From CBDEGK01 sp965237855 (GTDB taxonomy: Bacteria > Pseudomonadota > Gammaproteobacteria > Pseudomonadales > Halieaceae): a stretch of DNA of 64,000 bases. The position numbers and the translations under genes are program-made. Where the stretch lies: assembly GCA_965237855.1 (NCBI GenBank), contig CBDEGK010000008.1, positions 124,001 through 188,000 on the forward strand, written 5' to 3'. Shown one piece after another: positions 7,530-16,673 of the stretch. The notes under the pieces were generated by a model. The model was not told where the DNA came from, searched no databases, and saw only the letters and a list, made by a program, of their open reading frames with translations. Numbering within the stretch: position 1 is the stretch's first letter; each line of letters begins with the position of its first letter.

Positions 7530-8717
7530 ATGTGGGTTTTTATGTGGCTGATTATCAAGATACTGGCAATAATTGTCGCGATTCTGGCCGGCCTCGCTGC
7601 CCTTGCCCTGTGGCAACCGGTGGCTGCTTCCCGGTTCATCTGGCCGATTGTCGAAGATCGGATGCTGGAAGAGCCATTCCTGGGTGTTACGGCTGAGGGT
7701 ACGGTCGAACCCAATCTGTTCCCCATTCATTCGACGGGTGTGTCCACCCAGGCTCTGGTTGATGCCGCCAACAGTTTTATCGCCAGCCTCGACTCCGATC
7801 AGCGAGCCAGGTTGATGTTCCCCGTCGATGATTCTGAGTGGCGACGCTGGGCCAATATCCATATTTCCACCCGCCAGGGTGTCGGCTTTCTAGAATTTGA
7901 CGAAGCGCAAGCGGAGGCGGCGATCAATTTACTTCGGGCCGGCCTCAGCGCCAAGGGACTGGCAACGTCACAAAATATTATGAAACTGGAAGGCCATCTC
8001 GCTGACCTGATGGATGACCACAACGAGTACGGTGAGAAGCGTTACTGGTTAACAATCATGGGCCAGCCCTCGGCGACCGAACCCTGGGGTTGGCAGCTGG
8101 ACGGACACCACCTGGTTATCAACTATTTTGTGTTGGGTGATCAGGTGGTGATGACACCTACCTTCATGGGGTCAGAGCCGCCGGTTGCCAAAACCGGCCG
8201 CTACGTCGGCACCGCCATACTGGGAGCGGAAACGGAGGCGGGGCTTTTGCTGGTGCGGTCACTGGACGCCAGTCAGCGGTCGCAGGCCGTTGTCAGCACT
8301 GACAAAACGGCCAACAATAACCGTGGCGAACTGTTTCAGGATAACGCCATAGTGCCTTATGAAGGTTTGCGTTTGGCCGAGCTGAATGCAGAACAAGGAG
8401 AGCTGGCCCGCTCACTCATTGCGCTCTATATTGGCAATCTACGCGAAGACCAGGCCCAGGTAAGGATGGCTGAAATCGAAGAGTACTGGTCCAAAACATA
8501 TTTTTCCTGGGTGGGCGAGACTGAGACGGACAGTGTCTTCTACTATCGTATTCACAACCCAGTGGTGATGATCGAATTCGACCATCAGCTGCCGGTTGCG
8601 CTGGATGGGCCAGAACTACCCACTCGCGATCATGTACACACGGTCGTGCGCACGCCTAACGGCAATGATTACGGCAAGGACTTATTGCGCCAGCACCTGC
8701 AGTTGCACCCGCATTAG
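7530..8717 (+). CDS. DUF3500 family membrane-anchored protein
   Basis: 395 residues. An N-terminal hydrophobic helix (about residues 5-28) acts as signal anchor or signal peptide, so the protein is probably periplasmic. The remainder matches DUF3500, whose hallmarks here include the WGWQLDGHHLVINYF segment (about residue 190), PTFMGSEPP, and a C-terminal histidine-rich SVFYYRIHNPVVMIEFDH. The function of DUF3500 proteins is not established. ATG 7530 has no obvious ribosome site and ATG 7542 is also possible. It is convergent with the TetR gene, 15 bases away, and is preceded by a perfect palindrome. Confidence 0.8.
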   Translation: MWVFMWLIIKILAIIVAILAGLAALALWQPVAASRFIWPIVEDRMLEEPFLGVTAEGTVEPNLFPIHSTGVSTQALVDAANSFIASLDSDQRARLMFPVDDSEWRRWANIHISTRQGVGFLEFDEAQAEAAINLLRAGLSAKGLATSQNIMKLEGHLADLMDDHNEYGEKRYWLTIMGQPSATEPWGWQLDGHHLVINYFVLGDQVVMTPTFMGSEPPVAKTGRYVGTAILGAETEAGLLLVRSLDASQRSQAVVSTDKTANNNRGELFQDNAIVPYEGLRLAELNAEQGELARSLIALYIGNLREDQAQVRMAEIEEYWSKTYFSWVGETETDSVFYYRIHNPVVMIEFDHQLPVALDGPELPTRDHVHTVVRTPNGNDYGKDLLRQHLQLHPH

Positions 8718-8732
8718 CAGATTGGCGCCGAT

Positions 8733-9443
8733 CTATTTCAGTGAATTCGCGGAAACCTGTGGGCCGGCAATCGACATATTTCCCGCAGCTGCTTCCAGTT
8801 CAATCTGCAGCTCCACCACTTGTTCCCGGATTCGGGCGGCCGCTGCCTCGGTTGACCAGCCCTGTAATAGCAGCAGCAGGTGTAGGTGGCATTGGGCACG
8901 ATAAACTTTCAGGGAGGCCATCCCCGCCATCCACTGCTCGAGGTTGACCACCATACCCAGCAACATCTGTCCTGCCAGAATCCTGGCGTTGCAGTCGGGG
9001 TGAAGCAGCTGCTCTTTCTTACCATGTTCCAGTGACAGCCGGACATTGTCAGACAGGGTAAACACAATGTCGCGGGCACCAGCTCGAATGCCCTTAATCG
9101 CCCGTTGCCGATAGGAATAGCCCAGCACCGCCAGATTCTCTTTCTCTCCCTTTTTTAGCTGTTCATAGGAAGCCAGCACCATTTGGTCGATCATAGTCTG
9201 CGGATTGATAGTGGGATCGAAGTTGAACACCTCGGTAAAGCCGGCAAAGGCCTCCTGCACCAGCGCATCGAGGATGTCTTCCAGGCCACCGATCAGGTTG
9301 TACAGGGTGGTCTGGCCCACTTCCGCGCGTTCGGCGATGGCATTGACGGATATACCCTCGCCAGCGCTTTCTACCAATATCTCGCGTGCGGCCTGCAAAA
9401 TTCTCCGACGCCGACGCTCCTTACCTTTCTCCCTTAAGCTCAT
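8733..9443 (-). CDS. TetR-family transcriptional regulator
   Basis: 236 residues with an N-terminal TetR helix-turn-helix: RRRRRILQAAREILVE, then GISVNAIAERAEVGQTTLYN (about residues 12-55). The C-terminal ligand-binding half is helical and has no identifiable ligand. The gene is divergent from the secreted-protein gene at 9683, and the 240-base gap between them holds a 26-bp palindrome of TetR-operator size. Control of itself and of that neighbour is therefore likely but inferred. Confidence 0.9.
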   Translation of the reverse strand: MSLREKGKERRRRRILQAAREILVESAGEGISVNAIAERAEVGQTTLYNLIGGLEDILDALVQEAFAGFTEVFNFDPTINPQTMIDQMVLASYEQLKKGEKENLAVLGYSYRQRAIKGIRAGARDIVFTLSDNVRLSLEHGKKEQLLHPDCNARILAGQMLLGMVVNLEQWMAGMASLKVYRAQCHLHLLLLLQGWSTEAAAARIREQVVELQIELEAAAGNMSIAGPQVSANSLK

Positions 9444-9562
9444 GCTATAAGTCTTTGTATTTAAATAGTTTAGTGAGTATATAAATTCGGTCTTCAGAAC
9501 CTGACTGTAGATTAGAACGAGTGATCATAGAGACACTATAGCGCGAACATGAATAAAATGGG

Positions 9563-9588
9563 AATAGATTACAAATATGTAATCTATT
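9563..9588. promoter_or_regulatory. 26-bp palindrome, candidate TetR operator
   Basis: Two 10-base arms, AATAGATTAC and GTAATCTATT, around AAATAT. The size and symmetry are typical for a TetR dimer site. It lies 95 bases before the gene at 9683 and 120 bases from the TetR start. Confidence 0.65.
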
Positions 9589-9682
9589 ACATTTATCTTG
9601 CCAAAGCCCATTGACGAATGGTTTGATGGCACCAGCTCCAAGTTTGTAATTGCTTTCACTTTTTCTACCGAGGCTTAACATC

Positions 9683-11431
9683 ATGCACCAGCAGTTCTCT
9701 CTAAAAAATAGCCTTGCGGCTACCACGCTTTTTCTACTCAGCACCCTGGCGCTATCAGCAGTCGGCGGCAGCATGCAGCCGGCACCGGTCAATCCCCACG
9801 TGGCCAATAGTTGGAATCCGATCGCCCATGTGGACCCGGCCCAGACCGATACTTTTTGGCACCCCTTCCCGATCCCACCCAAGGGTACCAGCCGCCGTCT
9901 GCAAGCCGATGAACTACGTTATGAACACGCTGGCATTGGCAACTTTGGCGCCATGTCCAGCGCCCAATATCCCGACGGCAGCTATGTGATCTGGAGCAAC
10001 GGCCGCGCCAGTATTCGCAAAGAAGATACCATTACCGGAGCGCTGATTGCCGAGGTATTTGTACCCGGTATCGACGTCTACCCGCAGGACAAGGCTGACG
10101 CATTGAACGCCTATTGGGAGGAAGATGGCACGGGAGTGATGGCAATTTACAAGGCTTTAGAACCCATGAACGAAATCGCCAGTCTCACCCATATCTACAC
10201 CCTCGTGGATTCCGACAACAACTACCTGGTGATGGATGGTGCCAATAACCAGATCATCGCCTATGCCGATGAGGTCAAAGGAGACCCGCGTTCGGGTATT
10301 GTCATAGCTCATACCTACGACCTACCAGAAGAATTCAAAGGTGCCAAGACCATCGGTTTCAACATGACTTACGACGGCTGGTTGGCGATGGCCACTTACG
10401 ACGGCCGCCTGCTGTTGATCAAACACGACTTCTCCGAATATCGCAGTGTGCGCTTGCACCACAGCCTGGAGGAAAATTCAGAGGAGTATGAAGGCGCACC
10501 GGTGGGTTACGGCTGGATTCGAAACGCCCCGGCTATTGCACCGGACAACTCTTTCTATATTGTCTCCTACCAGCATTTGCACAAAGTGACCTGGGACGGA
10601 GACAAGCTCTCGGTCGATGAAAAAGACGGCGCTTGGACCATGAAGTACCCTCACGGGCGTGCGGGATCTGGCTCTACGCCTGCTCTGGTCGGCTTTGGTA
10701 CAGAAGAAGACCACTTTGTCGCTTTTGCCAGCGGTGAAGAGGTGATGGAGCTGTACCTGGTTTGGCGCGATGAAGTCCCATCAACCTGGCAAGGCCTGCC
10801 CGGCAAAAACCCCCGTATAGCCGGCATTGTGCGCGGTGACATGGGGAATCCCGATATCGAGAAGGTCCAGTCCGAGCAATCGGTCATCACCTATGGCTAC
10901 GGCGTGTTTATCGTCAACAACTACCCCCAGAACGTACCCTGGTACCTGCCGAGTTGGGGGCATCAATTGATTACCAGCTACCTTGCCCACAAAACCAAGT
11001 ACCAACCCAAGGGCATCATGAAAGCCGAGTGGAGCCCCGCGCGGCAGGAGTTTTACCTGGACTGGGCGCACCCGGATATTTCGTCCCCCAACATGGTGCC
11101 GACGGTGCTGGGGCGCTACAACATGGTTATGATTCACAGTGCCAATGAGAACGAAGAGTATGTAACCCGTGCCTTCAATTGGGATACCGGCGAGCAGGAG
11201 TTCGAGTGGATTGTGGGGGGCACTGCCTACAACTGCATGTACTCCATGTACATGTATGACTACAACGGCAACATTCACTGCCCCACCCACTTTGGCCGTC
11301 TGGTAATTTCTCCCCGCCACGATGGCCAGGAAGACACCTTTGTTCCCGAAATGAAAGCCTACCTGCGCCAGCACAAAGATGAGGCGGCATTGAATTATTT
11401 TGAAACCCGGTCGCGCTGGGCACAGGAATAA
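9683..11431 (+). CDS. Secreted protein, possible beta-propeller
   Basis: 582 residues from ATG 9683, chosen for the GAGG about ten bases upstream. It has an N-terminal signal peptide (about residues 1-32, LFLLSTLALSAVGG). The body has repeated beta-strand patterns such as GSYVIWSNGRASI, YDGWLAMATYDGRLLLI and NAPAIAPDNSFYIVSYQ, suggesting a propeller of the quinoprotein/SMP-30 kind, but no catalytic residues or PQQ motif can be assigned. The C-terminal part has several aromatics and two cysteines (YNCMYSMYMYDYNGNIHC). It is probably controlled by the divergent TetR regulator. I do not recognise a named family, and the function is unknown. Confidence 0.8.
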   Translation: MHQQFSLKNSLAATTLFLLSTLALSAVGGSMQPAPVNPHVANSWNPIAHVDPAQTDTFWHPFPIPPKGTSRRLQADELRYEHAGIGNFGAMSSAQYPDGSYVIWSNGRASIRKEDTITGALIAEVFVPGIDVYPQDKADALNAYWEEDGTGVMAIYKALEPMNEIASLTHIYTLVDSDNNYLVMDGANNQIIAYADEVKGDPRSGIVIAHTYDLPEEFKGAKTIGFNMTYDGWLAMATYDGRLLLIKHDFSEYRSVRLHHSLEENSEEYEGAPVGYGWIRNAPAIAPDNSFYIVSYQHLHKVTWDGDKLSVDEKDGAWTMKYPHGRAGSGSTPALVGFGTEEDHFVAFASGEEVMELYLVWRDEVPSTWQGLPGKNPRIAGIVRGDMGNPDIEKVQSEQSVITYGYGVFIVNNYPQNVPWYLPSWGHQLITSYLAHKTKYQPKGIMKAEWSPARQEFYLDWAHPDISSPNMVPTVLGRYNMVMIHSANENEEYVTRAFNWDTGEQEFEWIVGGTAYNCMYSMYMYDYNGNIHCPTHFGRLVISPRHDGQEDTFVPEMKAYLRQHKDEAALNYFETRSRWAQE

Positions 11432-11477
11432 GCTTGCACGGAAGGCGGCGAGCGATGACCAAGAAAATTCTGGCGGG

Positions 11478-11516
11478 CCTGGGCGTTGCCGTGTTTGCGC
11501 AACCGCAGCGCCCAGG
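11478..11516. terminator. Strong hairpin between convergent genes
   Basis: CCTGGGCG (11478-11485) pairs with CGCCCAGG (11509-11516), and inside it GTTGC pairs with GCAAC. It lies between the convergent genes ending at 11431 and 11527. There is no T-run on either side, so it is a terminator-like hairpin only. Confidence 0.35.
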
Positions 11517-11526
11517 CACGGGTTGA

Positions 11527-12303
11527 TTAAACCAGTGTCGTACCCCCGTCCACGGGAATAATCTGCCCGGTTATAAAGGCACCGGCGCGGCTGGCTAACA
11601 TCAGCGCCACGCCCATGATGTCCGGGTCTTCACCCCAGCGGTGCAGGGGGATGGAACGAATCTCCGCCTGGTAGGCGTCGTCATTCACCTTGGCGTAGTC
11701 GGTCATGCTGGTGTGGAAGCGCCCCGGGGCGATGGCATTGACCCTGATATGTTGATCCGCCAGCACGTAGGCCAGGTTGCGAGTCACCTGGTGAATCGCC
11801 GCTTTGCTCGGCGCATAACTCAGCGTATCGGTGCGGCCGAGGATGCCGGCAATCGAGCCGATATTGATGACACTGGCGGTATCCTCATGGCTTGCGCCTT
11901 CCCGCAACAGCGGCAGCAATTGCTGCGTCAGGAAGAAAGGTGATTTGACGTTCAGGTCCATGACCTTGTCCCAGCCCTTTTCGGGGAACTCCTCCATTGG
12001 CGCCAGCCAGCCGACCCCGGCATTGTTGACCAATACGTCGATGGAGCTTTCCTTCTCCTTCAACAAATTGGCGAAGCGTTCTATTTCATCCATCTGGCCC
12101 AAGTCGCTGGGAATGGCAATACACTCGCCGAACTCCGACAATTCTTCTGCCGCCTGCTGGCAGGCTTCGGCCTTGCGGGCGGTGATGTAAATTCGACGTG
12201 CCCCAGCCTCAAGGAATACACGGGCAATCGCGAAGCCGAGACCCCGGGAGCCGCCGGTAACCACACAGGTTTTGTCCTGCAGTGAGAATAGTTCCTTCAA
12301 CAT
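11527..12303 (-). CDS. SDR-family NAD(P)-dependent oxidoreductase
   Basis: 258 residues, the usual length of a classical short-chain dehydrogenase. Visible features: the cofactor-binding TGGSRGLG near residue 16, the NNAG motif near residue 92, the catalytic serine in NIGSIAG (about 147), the SYAPSK Tyr/Lys pair (about 161-166) and the C-terminal PVDGG. The substrate cannot be read from sequence. The alpha/beta hydrolase gene starts just upstream on the same strand (gap of 3 bases), so the two are probably co-transcribed and may act on one substrate. Confidence 0.93.
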   Translation of the reverse strand: MLKELFSLQDKTCVVTGGSRGLGFAIARVFLEAGARRIYITARKAEACQQAAEELSEFGECIAIPSDLGQMDEIERFANLLKEKESSIDVLVNNAGVGWLAPMEEFPEKGWDKVMDLNVKSPFFLTQQLLPLLREGASHEDTASVINIGSIAGILGRTDTLSYAPSKAAIHQVTRNLAYVLADQHIRVNAIAPGRFHTSMTDYAKVNDDAYQAEIRSIPLHRWGEDPDIMGVALMLASRAGAFITGQIIPVDGGTTLV

Positions 12304-12306
12304 ATT

Positions 12307-13335
12307 TTATCTCTCCTGGTCGTGAGTTGAATAAATTTGAATATGTTGGATTACCGCGGCGACTGTTTGTCGTGGTTGGGCCCGCAACAACCAGTGATCG
12401 GCATCCAGTTCGAATTCCTGATAGGGGCCCCGCATATACTGAGCCTGTTGCTCGACGCTATAGCGGCCCACTGCACCATCCTCATTGCCCCACACAAACA
12501 CCGTCGGTGTTTCTGTTGTTTGCGCTAGTTCCTGGCTCGTGGTACTGCCGGTCATAGCGGCCCGGTACCAGTTAAAGGCGGCGGTCAGTGCGCCGGGTTC
12601 CCGCAACAGGGCAAGGTATTCCAGGGACTGGGTGGCAGACATGGTTTCGAACATCCCACTCATTAGCGCGAAGCTGTTGTAACTGAACAGGGATTCCGGC
12701 AGCCAGGGCGTGACGAATAACAGGAAGTAGCTGCTGCGCGCCCGCTGGTCGGGATCGTTTTCCAGGGCGGCCCCGAAGGCGGCAGGGTGAGCTATGGACA
12801 GGGCACTCCAACTGATAACGCGATCGGAATGATTGAGAACAACACTCCAGCCTACCGCCGCGCCCCAGTCGTGACCCACCAGGTGAAACTTCTCCAGCCC
12901 GGTTGCATCAGCCAGGGCGAGAACATCTGCCGTTAATTTGTCGACCGTGTAGTTTTCCGCCCTCTCTGGCCGGGCAGCTGGGCTATAGCCCCGTTGATCG
13001 GGTGCCAGTACCCGGTAACCCGCGTTGGCCAACGGCCCGATCAGGTCCAGGTACATGGCTGAGGTGGTCGGAAAACCGTGCAGAAGAATAACCGCCGGTT
13101 TGTCCGGCTTGCCATCAAAGCCTGCAACGCGGGCGCGAAATTCCATGCCGTTGGCGGCAATACGGACCAGACCGTCGGCCATGCCGGGCTTGAACTCGGG
13201 TAGCGCCGCCGCCCTGGCAGTGTAGGTATAGTCCCAATCCAGCGCAGCGCGTGCACTGAAGTGCAGATAGAGGCCGCCGCACAATACCAGCAACAAGCCT
13301 GTCAGCAGGGTCCATTTAAGGGTTTTTATTAGCAT
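12307..13335 (-). CDS. Alpha/beta hydrolase, epoxide hydrolase-like
   Basis: 342 residues with an N-terminal membrane anchor or signal (about residues 5-25). The core is an alpha/beta hydrolase: the oxyanion motif HGFPTTS, then DQRGYSP, the nucleophile elbow HDWGAAVGW with Asp as nucleophile, and a C-terminal catalytic His in DADHWL. The Asp nucleophile and DQRGYSP are typical of epoxide hydrolases and haloalkane dehalogenases. The membrane anchor is less usual for these. It lies directly before the SDR gene in one unit. Confidence 0.88.
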   Translation of the reverse strand: MLIKTLKWTLLTGLLLVLCGGLYLHFSARAALDWDYTYTARAAALPEFKPGMADGLVRIAANGMEFRARVAGFDGKPDKPAVILLHGFPTTSAMYLDLIGPLANAGYRVLAPDQRGYSPAARPERAENYTVDKLTADVLALADATGLEKFHLVGHDWGAAVGWSVVLNHSDRVISWSALSIAHPAAFGAALENDPDQRARSSYFLLFVTPWLPESLFSYNSFALMSGMFETMSATQSLEYLALLREPGALTAAFNWYRAAMTGSTTSQELAQTTETPTVFVWGNEDGAVGRYSVEQQAQYMRGPYQEFELDADHWLLRAQPRQTVAAVIQHIQIYSTHDQER

Positions 13336-13449
13336 TGTTCACATTCAATTCAGTAGCGTAGAGTAGTATTTGCGCATATTTTGGAACATTATGTGTGATG
13401 AGCTGTTAGAAGCAATCACTATCTTTGGTGTGTGCGAGGCCCCCCAACA

Positions 13450-15441
13450 ATGAACATCCTGAAAGAGCTGAAAATACTGACAACTGCTGTTTTGCTGACG
13501 GTCATTTCCCTGCTCGGCTATTCAGGAGCGGTGCAGGCCATCAGCGGTGAAGACATCGTCGGTATGCGCGTCGATGATTTTCAGTTATTGGACCACGAGG
13601 GGGTGGCCCACCAACTCTACTATTACAGTGATGCGCCAGCCATCGTGCTGATGAGCCAGGGCAATGGCTGTCCCATCGTGCGCAATGCCATGCCGGTGTT
13701 GCGGCAAGTACGCGATCAGTACAGGGACAGTCGTATCCCTTTCTTTTTGCTCAACTCTAATCTGCAGGACAATAGCGCAAGCATCGCTGCGGAAGTGGAG
13801 GAGTTCGGCTTTGATATGTCGGTGCTGGTCGATGAAAACCAGTTGGTGGGAGAGGCCCTGCACGTCACCCGTACCGCGGAAATTTTCGTCATCGATCCGA
13901 AGAGCCGCACGGTGGTTTATCACGGGCCGGTGGATGACCGGCTGACCTACCAGGTGCAGCGGGCTACTGCCAAACACACCTACCTGGCCGACGCCCTGGA
14001 TGCGCTGATCGCCGGTGAGCCGGTGGCGGTTTCCAACGTGGATGCTCCCGGTTGTATTATCAATTTCCCGGAACGTGATCGTCGCGACCTGCACCCCGGT
14101 ATTTCCTATGCCGAGACCGTCGCCCCGATCCTGGAAAATCGCTGTGTCGGCTGCCACACGGAAGGGGGGATAGGTCCTTGGGCCATGAGCAGCTATGAGA
14201 TGGTAAAGGGCTTTGCGCCGATGATTCGCGAGGTGATTCGCACCGATCGCATGCCGCCCTGGAACACGGATCCGGCCTACGGGCACTTTCTCAAGGATAA
14301 GAGCCTGAGCAACGACGAGATCAAAACCCTGGTGCACTGGATTGAAGCGGGTGCACCTCGCGGCGAAGGTCCCGATCCCCTGGCTGTTCCCCGCGAACCA
14401 CCTGCAGAGTGGCCCCTGGGTGAACCCGACCTGATTGTGGATATCCCGGCCTATGACGTGCCCGCTACCGGCGTTGTGGATTATGTGCGCCCGGTTGTTG
14501 CCAATCCCCTGACTGAAGCCAAATGGTTACGCGCCAGCACCGTCAAGGTGGGCTCACGCCAGGCGGTGCACCACGTTCTTACCGGCCTGATGAAGGAAAT
14601 ACCCGAGAGTGGTCTCAGTAACGAGTCGGAGTGGGGTGCCTCGGTAGGGGGTTATGCGGTAGGAGCCGAGTCGCAGGTTGCCCGCGACAATGTTGGCGTT
14701 TACCTGGAACCCGGCGGCGCCATTGGATTGCAAATGCACTACACGCCCTTCGGCAAGGCAGTTACAGATCGCACCCAGATTGGACTCTATTTTTACGATG
14801 AGCCACCGCAGTTACTACAGCGTCAATCGGTGATCGCCGATGTGTCCATCAAAATTCCCGCCAATGAAGGGCGCCATGAAGAAGTGGCCTATGTGTTGTT
14901 TCCCCGGGACGCCATATTGTATGGCGCCTTCCCCCACGCCCACTATCGCGGACAGTCATCGAAGCTGACATTGCGTCTGCCCGATGGCAGTGAAGAAGTA
15001 CTGTTGTCCCTGCCGCGCTATGACTTTAACTGGCAGCGCCAGTATGAATTTGTGGAACCGATAGAAGTGCCCGCCGGTTCTAAACTGATTGCCCACTACA
15101 CCTATGACAACTCCGCGCGCAATCCCGCCAACCCAGATCCCACTCTGGAAATTACCTGGGGCGATCAGAGTTTCGAGGAGATGCTGTTTACCGCTTTTAT
15201 GTACCGCTGGAAAGATGAAACCGGTGACAACATGAAGCCCGAGTATGATCAGCAGATGGCAGCCACACGCGGCTTTACCATGCTCGACGATAATATCGAT
15301 GGCCAGTTATCAAGGGCTGAGCTTAGGGGAGAAACCGGTCGACGTATCGCGGCCTATTTTGATCGAGTCGACCACGATCACGATGGCAGCCTGACCCTCG
15401 AGGAATATTCCAACCTCCGCGTGGCGATGAATCAGCGTTGA
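13450..15441 (+). CDS. Redoxin / cytochrome c / Cu monooxygenase fusion with EF hands
   Basis: 663 residues from ATG 13450 (GAGG nine bases upstream). Domains in order: signal peptide; redoxin or TlpA-like domain (about 30-185) with a single Cys in GNGCPIV rather than CxxC; a c-type heme site CVGCH (about 231); a copper type II, ascorbate-dependent monooxygenase-like region with candidate copper ligands in AVHHVLTG (about 373), LQMHYTP (about 427) and FPHAHYRG (about 495); and two C-terminal EF-hand loops, DDNIDGQLSRAE and DHDHDGSLTLEE. It should be periplasmic. It probably receives electrons through the heme domain for copper-dependent oxidation or hydroxylation; the substrate is unknown. 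The next gene (PepSY) overlaps its stop codon, so it heads an operon that continues to 17928. Confidence 0.85.
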   Translation: MNILKELKILTTAVLLTVISLLGYSGAVQAISGEDIVGMRVDDFQLLDHEGVAHQLYYYSDAPAIVLMSQGNGCPIVRNAMPVLRQVRDQYRDSRIPFFLLNSNLQDNSASIAAEVEEFGFDMSVLVDENQLVGEALHVTRTAEIFVIDPKSRTVVYHGPVDDRLTYQVQRATAKHTYLADALDALIAGEPVAVSNVDAPGCIINFPERDRRDLHPGISYAETVAPILENRCVGCHTEGGIGPWAMSSYEMVKGFAPMIREVIRTDRMPPWNTDPAYGHFLKDKSLSNDEIKTLVHWIEAGAPRGEGPDPLAVPREPPAEWPLGEPDLIVDIPAYDVPATGVVDYVRPVVANPLTEAKWLRASTVKVGSRQAVHHVLTGLMKEIPESGLSNESEWGASVGGYAVGAESQVARDNVGVYLEPGGAIGLQMHYTPFGKAVTDRTQIGLYFYDEPPQLLQRQSVIADVSIKIPANEGRHEEVAYVLFPRDAILYGAFPHAHYRGQSSKLTLRLPDGSEEVLLSLPRYDFNWQRQYEFVEPIEVPAGSKLIAHYTYDNSARNPANPDPTLEITWGDQSFEEMLFTAFMYRWKDETGDNMKPEYDQQMAATRGFTMLDDNIDGQLSRAELRGETGRRIAAYFDRVDHDHDGSLTLEEYSNLRVAMNQR

Positions 15442-16175
15442 TCAGTTCGAAACTGTTTTTTCGCAAGGCCCATCGCTGGCTGGGCCTGCTGGTTGGACTG
15501 CAGATTCTGTTCTGGGTAGCCAGTGGGCTCTATTTCGCCGTAGCTCCCTTCGATGAAGTAACCGGAGATCACAACAAGGCGCGACCGATCGCGGTCAATT
15601 TCGCCTTCACCAGCCTGGTGTCCCCGCAGCAGCCCATTGCAGAGCTCGTCAAAACTTACGGGCCGTCTGTACAGGTGCGTTCTGTCTCCTTGCGGCAACT
15701 GTTAGGACGCAATGTTTACGAATTGCAGTTTGACGTGGGCGGTGATTCAGTCGTGCGGCTGGCGGATGCGGGCGATGGCTTCTTGCTGCCCGCCATTGGT
15801 GAAGCACAGGCGTTGGCCATAGCTCGAGCGGGGTTTGTGCCGACCGACGAGGTCCGCAAAATTGCCTACCTGGAAGAGGTTGAGCCGGGCCACGAATATC
15901 GTCGGGGGGCACTGCCCGCTTGGCAGGTCAGCTTCAATGATGCCGAAAACACGCGGGTCTATGTGGCGGCAGAAACAGGCATCCTTGTCACCCATCGCAA
16001 TGATACCTGGCGTTGGTTTGATTTTTTCTGGATGCTACATATCATGGATTTCGACGCGCGCGATGACTTTCATACACCGCTGTTACAGCTGGCGTCCGTG
16101 CTGAGCCTGGTGATTATTTTCAGCGGCTTTATCTTATGGGCCCTGACCACCAGCCTGTTCCGCCGTCGGCCCTAA
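15438..16175 (+). CDS. PepSY domain-containing membrane protein
   Basis: 245 residues starting at TTG 15438, which overlaps the stop of the preceding gene. An N-terminal helix (HRWLGLLVGLQILFWVASGL) and a C-terminal helix near residues 210-235 flank a periplasmic portion of about 170 residues with PepSY-like repeats (AQALAIARAG, then VYVAAETGILVTHRND). PepSY membrane proteins are often found with ferric reductases or redox enzymes, and here one follows a copper/heme oxygenase-like protein. A supporting redox or maturation role is an inference. Confidence 0.82.
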   Translation: MISSKLFFRKAHRWLGLLVGLQILFWVASGLYFAVAPFDEVTGDHNKARPIAVNFAFTSLVSPQQPIAELVKTYGPSVQVRSVSLRQLLGRNVYELQFDVGGDSVVRLADAGDGFLLPAIGEAQALAIARAGFVPTDEVRKIAYLEEVEPGHEYRRGALPAWQVSFNDAENTRVYVAAETGILVTHRNDTWRWFDFFWMLHIMDFDARDDFHTPLLQLASVLSLVIIFSGFILWALTTSLFRRRP

Positions 16176-16190
16176 GGAGTTGGAGTAGAA

Positions 16191-16673
16191 ATGCTTGTAC
16201 GTCCTTCATTATTGGTAGCCCTTGTTGCTCTTGCTTTTGTTCTATCGGCCTGTAGCGAGGTGCCGCCGCCGACTGCTGTCAACAATTTTGAAGTGGTGAC
16301 CGATGTTCACCACACCATGGAATTGATCCTGGACCCGGCAGCAGATGTGATCTGGAGCTCCGCCGGTACCATTATTACCTCCGAGGGACGCACCGAATTA
16401 CACCCCACCACCGATGAGGGCTGGCACGCGGTGGAGAGTGCGGCTGCGGTGCTCACCGAAACCGGGAACCTGCTGGTGATGCCGGGGCGCAGTGCCGGCG
16501 CCGACTGGGATGAATATGCCGCAGGCTTGCGCCAGGCCGGCAAGGTCGCCATGCAGGCGGCACTGGACCAGGATCCCGAGGCCCTGTTTGAGGCGGGCGG
16601 GCAGATTTACCAGGTGTGCAAGGCCTGTCACAACCAGTACTGGGTTAACGAAGGTCGCGACAGCGAGGAGTAG
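16191..16673 (+). CDS. Cytochrome c lipoprotein (cytochrome c'-like)
   Basis: 160 residues. A lipoprotein signal (VLSACSEV) puts it at the membrane. The single heme-binding motif CKACH lies near the C-terminus (about residue 144), as in class II cytochrome c' proteins, and the middle is helical. Ribosome site AAGGAG precedes ATG 16191. It lies between the PepSY gene and the HupE gene and is a plausible electron carrier for the oxygenase upstream. Confidence 0.85.
   Translation: MLVRPSLLVALVALAFVLSACSEVPPPTAVNNFEVVTDVHHTMELILDPAADVIWSSAGTIITSEGRTELHPTTDEGWHAVESAAAVLTETGNLLVMPGRSAGADWDEYAAGLRQAGKVAMQAALDQDPEALFEAGGQIYQVCKACHNQYWVNEGRDSEE

Noticed and set aside
11455..11526. 23-codon ORF starting MTKKILAGLGVAVFA between convergent genes
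   Set aside because: It looks like a signal-peptide start with a fair ribosome site, but the region is mostly a strong hairpin and no longer frame follows. Too short to support as a gene.
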